DNA of 27,341 nucleotides, from NCBI GenBank assembly GCA_900548465.1, contig URKY01000034.1, forward strand, positions 1-27,341, written 5' to 3'. Positions 23,369 to 27,341 of the stretch are shown here, one piece after another; the stretch's first letter is position 1; the number at the start of each line of letters is the position of its first letter. Below the pieces are notes generated by a model that was given only the letters and a program-made list of their open reading frames with translations, made no database searches and was not told the origin of the DNA. This DNA comes from an uncultured Eubacterium sp. Lineage in GTDB: Bacteria; Bacillota; Clostridia; Lachnospirales; Lachnospiraceae. The position numbers were made by a program, and so were the translations under genes.

Positions 23369-26047
23369 ATGTTAGAAACAAAAAACTTGAAAAAAGTTTA
23401 CAAAACGAAAAAAGGTGTAGCCGTTGAAGCTCTTAAAGGCGTTTCAATTAAATTTGCGGAAAAGGGAATGGTATTTTTATTAGGAAGGTCAGGAAGCGGT
23501 AAATCAACTTTACTGAATCTTCTTGGTGGACTTGATAAATATGACAATGGAGAAATTATAATAAAAGGAGTTTCTTCAAAAGATTTTAAGCAGAATCATT
23601 TTGATTCTTATAGAAACACATATGTTGGTTTTATTTTTCAGGAATACAATATATTGGAAGAATTTTCAGTAGGCGCAAATATTGCCCTTGCAATTGAACT
23701 TCAGGGAAGAAAAGCAACTGATAAGGAAATAAACGATATTCTTGAAAAGGTTGATTTGGTAGGATTTGGAGACAGAAAGCCAAACGAATTGTCAGGTGGA
23801 CAGAAGCAGAGAGTGGCAATTGCAAGAGCGTTGGTTAAAAATCCTCAGATAATAATGGCAGATGAGCCAACAGGCGCCCTCGATTCAAACACAGGAAAGC
23901 AGGTCTTTGACACTCTGAAAAAACTCTCAAAAAGTAAACTTGTAATTGTTGTATCCCACGACAGGGAATTTGCTCAGGAATATGGAGACAGAATTATAGA
24001 ACTGGCAGACGGTCAGGTAATGTCTGATGTGGAAAGATCCGGTGAGAATAGGGAAGATGAATCTTCGGCAATTCAGTATGGAAGAGATGAGTTGGTTATT
24101 CGTAAAGGATATCATCTTACAGAAGTAGACAGAGAAATGATTAATAAATATTTAGCCGAAGCAACAGATGATGTAAAGGTTAAAGTACAGAGTCAGGAAA
24201 ACAAAGGTTTTGTGACAACTGATCAGGAAAAAATCCAAATAAAGAAGGATAATTTTAAATTAATTAAGTCAAAACTGCCACTGAAAAATGCATTTAAAAT
24301 CGGAGCCAGCAGTCTAAAGCATAAAAAAATAAGACTGGCAATTACAATTATCTTATCATTTGTTGCGTTTGCAATGTTTGCATTGGCAGACACATTCGGA
24401 AGCTATAACCATATAAAAACGTGCACAAATTCAATTATTGATACAAATATAAAATATGCATCAGTAAGTAAATCAAAATATATCAGTAATGACGGAAATG
24501 GTTACTGGGATGAAGCAAGTTATAAATTGAATAAAGAAGATATTGAAAAATTGTCAAAAAACACGGGACTTGATTTTAAAGGTGTGTATCCGGAAAAAGA
24601 CGGTTCAATTGCTATAAATAACTATGATAAGAACGTTGAACTGACAAAAAATGAACAGGCGTCTCTGTATTCGACGATGTTTGTCGGTTATGCAGAAATC
24701 ACAGATAAAGATCTTAAGAAAATGGGGTATAATGTTGTGGCAGGAAGATTGCCACAGGGTGATAAGAACGAAATGGCAATGAGTCAGTATATGTATAAGC
24801 TTTTTGAAAAAGCAGGCTATGTGGATAATAAAGGAAATAAGACTGAGATATCTTCACCAAGGGATATGATAGGAAAGAAATTACAGTTAAACAAAAATGA
24901 ATATACTGTAGTGGGAATTATAGACACTAAGGTAGACATAGACAGATATAAGAAAATAATTGAAGATCCTACAGGCAAGTCATCAGCGGAAAGACTTACA
25001 AACTTTGCATTATCTCAGGAACTTGACAGTATAAGCAATTATAGTTTTGCCAGTGTTATAATGGTAGGAAGCGGACATCTTGAAAAAATAAAAGCATGTC
25101 AGTCGACATCTATTCCAATGGATCAGTTCAACATGGACTTTTATGTTAATGATTATGAATACGAAGTTTCAGCCAACGCCATTGAAAAACTTGGCAATGC
25201 AGACAAGTCAAAAATCACATGGGTGAATGGGGCAAAAACAAGGTTAGGGAAAAAAGAAGTTATTGTAAGTGCAAACAGTTTTGCTCACAGAGATACGAGT
25301 ATGAGCAAAAAGGAAATTCTGAAATATTTAAAGGATAATCCGACATTTACCTGGGACTGCTTTAAAAATAATTCAACTACACAAAAAGAAGAAGATGGCT
25401 GGAAAATTGTAGGAATAATAGATGCGGATGAGGATATTTATATACTTCCGGATGATATCTACAATCAGGACTGGAATGATGATGCAGGAGAATATATATA
25501 TGCTGTTTCATCAATGCCGTCAAAGAGGGCAGATATTGAAAAACTTGTAAAATACTGCTACAAAACGAATAAAAATGTAAGATATCAGTTACAGAACTCA
25601 GTTACATTTGAATTAGATACAGTTAATGAGACATTGGCAGTGTTTGCGAAAGTGTTTTTATATTTAGGTATAGGATTTGCAGTTTTTGCAGCAATTATGT
25701 TATCAAACTTTATTGCTACAAGTATTTCTTATAAAAAACAGGAAATTGGGATCCTTAGAGCCATTGGTGCAAGAAGCAATGATGTATTTAAGATATTCTT
25801 CTCGGAAAGTTTTATAATTGCAGTTGTAAACTTTCTGTTGGCAGCAGTTGCATCGGGAGCGGCAACTATATTCATAAATACATTGTTTAGGAAAAATGTA
25901 GGAATTCTTATTACAATTCTTAATTTTGGAATAAGACAAATCCTATTATTATTTGTAATAAGTATTGCCGTGGTAGCTATAGCAAGTTTTATACCGGTTT
26001 ATAAGATTGCATCAAAGAGACCAATTGAAGCTATAAGAAACAAATAG
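23369..26047 (+). CDS. ABC transporter with fused ATPase and FtsX/MacB-type permease
   Basis: ATG 23369 follows AGTAGGAG (23355-23362). The 892-residue chain starts with a MacB/LolD-like ATPase: Walker A GRSGSGKST (39-47), Gln91 of the Q-loop, signature LSGGQKQR (141-148), Walker B IIMADE (161-166) and the switch His197. A charged linker (about 215-310) leads to TM1 (about 322-340), a large extracellular domain (about 345-750) and three C-terminal segments (about 757-785, 810-835 and 855-880) with the FtsX-type IGILRAIGAR and PIEAIRNK motifs. This is a type VII (mechanotransmission) ABC protein that works as a dimer, typically in export or in peptide-antibiotic sensing and removal. It has no partner subunits nearby. 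The consensus promoter and operator suggest induction by an unidentified signal. Confidence 0.9.
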   Translation: MLETKNLKKVYKTKKGVAVEALKGVSIKFAEKGMVFLLGRSGSGKSTLLNLLGGLDKYDNGEIIIKGVSSKDFKQNHFDSYRNTYVGFIFQEYNILEEFSVGANIALAIELQGRKATDKEINDILEKVDLVGFGDRKPNELSGGQKQRVAIARALVKNPQIIMADEPTGALDSNTGKQVFDTLKKLSKSKLVIVVSHDREFAQEYGDRIIELADGQVMSDVERSGENREDESSAIQYGRDELVIRKGYHLTEVDREMINKYLAEATDDVKVKVQSQENKGFVTTDQEKIQIKKDNFKLIKSKLPLKNAFKIGASSLKHKKIRLAITIILSFVAFAMFALADTFGSYNHIKTCTNSIIDTNIKYASVSKSKYISNDGNGYWDEASYKLNKEDIEKLSKNTGLDFKGVYPEKDGSIAINNYDKNVELTKNEQASLYSTMFVGYAEITDKDLKKMGYNVVAGRLPQGDKNEMAMSQYMYKLFEKAGYVDNKGNKTEISSPRDMIGKKLQLNKNEYTVVGIIDTKVDIDRYKKIIEDPTGKSSAERLTNFALSQELDSISNYSFASVIMVGSGHLEKIKACQSTSIPMDQFNMDFYVNDYEYEVSANAIEKLGNADKSKITWVNGAKTRLGKKEVIVSANSFAHRDTSMSKKEILKYLKDNPTFTWDCFKNNSTTQKEEDGWKIVGIIDADEDIYILPDDIYNQDWNDDAGEYIYAVSSMPSKRADIEKLVKYCYKTNKNVRYQLQNSVTFELDTVNETLAVFAKVFLYLGIGFAVFAAIMLSNFIATSISYKKQEIGILRAIGARSNDVFKIFFSESFIIAVVNFLLAAVASGAATIFINTLFRKNVGILITILNFGIRQILLLFVISIAVVAIASFIPVYKIASKRPIEAIRNK

Positions 26048-26050
26048 TAC

Positions 26051-26078
26051 TTGAAATAATAAGTCATGATGATATAAT
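26051..26078 (+). promoter_or_regulatory. Promoter of the DUF5688 gene
   Basis: TTGAAA (26051-26056), 16 nt and a consensus TATAAT (26073-26078) start directly after the stop codon of the ABC gene. Transcription would begin near 26085, giving a leader of about 52 nt. There is no terminator between the ABC gene and this promoter, so readthrough is possible. Confidence 0.65.
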
Positions 26079-26136
26079 CGAAGTGTATCAATCACATTCT
26101 TTATGTAACGTGTTGTAGTTCTGGTAGGTGAAGAAT

Positions 26137-27138
26137 ATGAATTACGACAACTTTAATAGGGAAGTAAAAAGGGGAGTAGAAAAAATTATAAGTGAAGAAT
26201 TTTGTGATGGTGTTGTTGCTATCCGAAATGTAACGAAAAATAACAATGTAAGGATGAAGGCAATCAGCATTGTACGTAAGGAGGAGAAAACAACGCCCAC
26301 AATTTATCTTAGAAATTTTTATATGCAGTATAAAAACGGCAGACAGATAGAGAGTATATGTCAGGAGATATTTTGTATATATAAAAAAGGTATAGAGGAT
26401 TTTAAAGCAGACTTAGATATAATGAATATGTCTGATTTTGAAAAAGTCAGAGATTACGTATTTTATAAAGTGATAAATTACGATTTAAATCAACAGCTTC
26501 TTAAACAGATTCCACATTATAAATTTAAGGATCTGGCTATTGTCTTTTATATATTGGTAAATGATGAATATAACAGTCAGGCTACGGCTATTATTCATAA
26601 TCAATGTATGGAAGAATGGAAAATTACTACGGACAGATTAAGGGATATAGCATTTGGAAACACATGGAACAGATTTCCACCTGTAATAAGAAAAATAGAA
26701 GACATAATTTATGATATGATTGTAAATGACATTGTAGATGTTGAAGAAGGCTCTGAGGGTTTGGGAAGTGTAATGGAAAATACTTTTTACAATGACATAG
26801 AAAATGAAGAAGTCTGCGGAATGATAAAAGAAGAAATTGAAAAAATTAAAATAGACAGGGAAATGGAGATGTATGTTCTTACAAACACGGCAAAAATTAA
26901 TGGGGCTACATGTATAACGTATCCCGGAGTAATAAGACAGTTTGCAATGGAACATGAAAGTGATATTTATATTATTCCAAGCTCAATACATGAAGTTATA
27001 CTGATTCCAAGAGTAGATTGGAGCAGAGAAGAAATAGACAGACTGATTAAAGAGGTCAATGAGGAACAGGTAGATCCTGTAGAAATATTATCAGATCATG
27101 TATATATTTATAGAAGGGAGACCGGAGAAATAGAATAA
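26137..27138 (+). CDS. DUF5688 family protein
   Basis: I chose ATG 26137 because AGGTGA (26125-26130) lies 6 nt upstream; the in-frame GTG at 26128 is part of that site. The 333-residue protein starts MNYDNFNREVKRGVEKIISE and continues with PTIYLRNFYMQYKNG and a KFKDLAIVFYILVN stretch, a pattern I recognise from DUF5688 proteins of Lachnospiraceae. There is no signal peptide or membrane segment, and it is rich in Glu, Lys and Ile. The family is often found in several copies per genome and has no known function. The C-terminal part (ITYPGVIRQFAMEHESDIYI, ... IIPSSIHEVILIP) looks like an alpha/beta domain. It is monocistronic, with its own promoter and terminator. Confidence 0.75.
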   Translation: MNYDNFNREVKRGVEKIISEEFCDGVVAIRNVTKNNNVRMKAISIVRKEEKTTPTIYLRNFYMQYKNGRQIESICQEIFCIYKKGIEDFKADLDIMNMSDFEKVRDYVFYKVINYDLNQQLLKQIPHYKFKDLAIVFYILVNDEYNSQATAIIHNQCMEEWKITTDRLRDIAFGNTWNRFPPVIRKIEDIIYDMIVNDIVDVEEGSEGLGSVMENTFYNDIENEEVCGMIKEEIEKIKIDREMEMYVLTNTAKINGATCITYPGVIRQFAMEHESDIYIIPSSIHEVILIPRVDWSREEIDRLIKEVNEEQVDPVEILSDHVYIYRRETGEIE

Positions 27139-27144
27139 ATAGTA

Positions 27145-27187
27145 AAAAGACTGCTATAATGTTTGCAACAAAATAGCAGTCTTTTAT
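27145..27187 (+). terminator. Bidirectional terminator between the DUF5688 gene and tRNA-Arg
   Basis: AAAAGACTGCTAT (27145-27157) pairs perfectly over 13 bp with ATAGCAGTCTTTT (27173-27185). The flanking runs of A and T let it act on the plus strand for the DUF5688 gene and on the minus strand for tRNA-Arg. Confidence 0.85.
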
Positions 27188-27189
27188 AA

Positions 27190-27261
27190 TGCATCTGACC
27201 AGAATCGAACTGACATTACTGCCTCCGGAGGGCGGCGTTTTATCCATTAAACTACAGCCGC
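27190..27261 (-). tRNA. tRNA-Arg (anticodon CCG) with mismatched stems
   Basis: Read on the minus strand this is a 72-nt cloverleaf starting GCGGCTG (27261-27255). It has a D stem GTTT/AAAC, anticodon loop CTCCGGA with anticodon CCG (plus-strand 27226-27228), a T loop TTCGATT, an acceptor 3' strand CAGATGC and discriminator A. The acceptor has a G-A mismatch at its fourth pair and the anticodon stem a C-A mismatch at its second pair; the T stem has two G-U pairs. CCA is not encoded. The good upstream promoter suggests that it is expressed. It would read CGG, a rare codon that occurs in the flavoprotein and lon genes here. Confidence 0.85.
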
Positions 27262-27297
27262 ATATATTTTTTTATCTGTTTCACAAACATCCTATTT

Positions 27298-27326
27298 ATC
27301 ATAGCAGATAAAAATGTAAATTTCAA
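27298..27326 (-). promoter_or_regulatory. Promoter of tRNA-Arg
   Basis: On the minus strand TTGAAA (27326-27321), a 17-nt spacer and TATGAT (27303-27298) form a good sigma-A promoter. The start would be near 27291, about 30 nt before the tRNA. Confidence 0.65.
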
Positions 27327-27341
27327 GAGATTTTTATGCAT

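Noticed and set aside
26128..26136. GTG start of the DUF5688 gene
   Set aside because: The GTG is part of the AGGTGA ribosome-binding site of the ATG at 26137.
1..27341. CRISPR array, insertion sequence or replication origin
   Set aside because: No regularly spaced repeats, no transposase or terminal inverted repeats flanking a gene, and no DnaA-box cluster or dnaA/dnaN/parAB genes were seen.

Overview
The window reads as chromosomal DNA of a low-GC, anaerobic Firmicute, most likely a Lachnospiraceae (Clostridium cluster XIVa) bacterium. I infer this from AT-rich codon use, AGGAGG ribosome-binding sites, the Firmicute-style tig/clp/lon/engB and lepA/hemW gene groups, and the DUF4364- and DUF5688-type proteins. 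The genus is not resolved. None of the four tRNA genes encodes its CCA end. There is no transposase, integrase, phage module, CRISPR array or rRNA.

Layout. (1) 1-5031: the 3' part of tRNA-Gln and a complete tRNA-Lys, a terminator, then two overlapping paralogous YhgE/Pip membrane proteins. (2) 5032-5564: a region without protein genes. It holds an elaborate inverted-repeat structure (5076-5184) that abuts tRNA-Leu(UAG), a terminator, and candidate promoters for the next operon. (3) 5565-9333: a two-gene operon of an FAD-dependent oxidoreductase and a 736-residue polytopic membrane protein that looks like a GT-C-type glycosyltransferase or related envelope-glycan enzyme. (4) 9408-10594: a convergent CYTH-domain protein and a DJ-1/PfpI protein, transcribed divergently from each other. 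(5) 10605-23247: a ten-gene co-directional block, tig-clpP-clpX-lon-engB-DUF4364-lepA-hemW-yigZ-typA. It combines nascent-chain folding, ATP-dependent proteolysis, ribosome assembly and translational GTPases, and ends in a 15-bp perfect terminator hairpin. (6) 23278-27138: a MacB/FtsX-type ABC transporter with ATPase and permease fused in one chain, behind a strong promoter overlaid by a three-half-site operator, then a DUF5688 protein with its own promoter. (7) 27145-27326: a bidirectional terminator and a minus-strand tRNA-Arg(CCG) with mismatched stems but a good promoter.

Most of the window is core machinery. The items that look least explained are the structured leader in front of tRNA-Leu, the operator at the ABC transporter promoter with no adjacent regulator, the flavoprotein/membrane-enzyme pair, and the mismatch-bearing tRNA-Arg. 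No sequence search or folding program was available; family names rest on motifs recognised by eye, and RNA structures were paired by hand.
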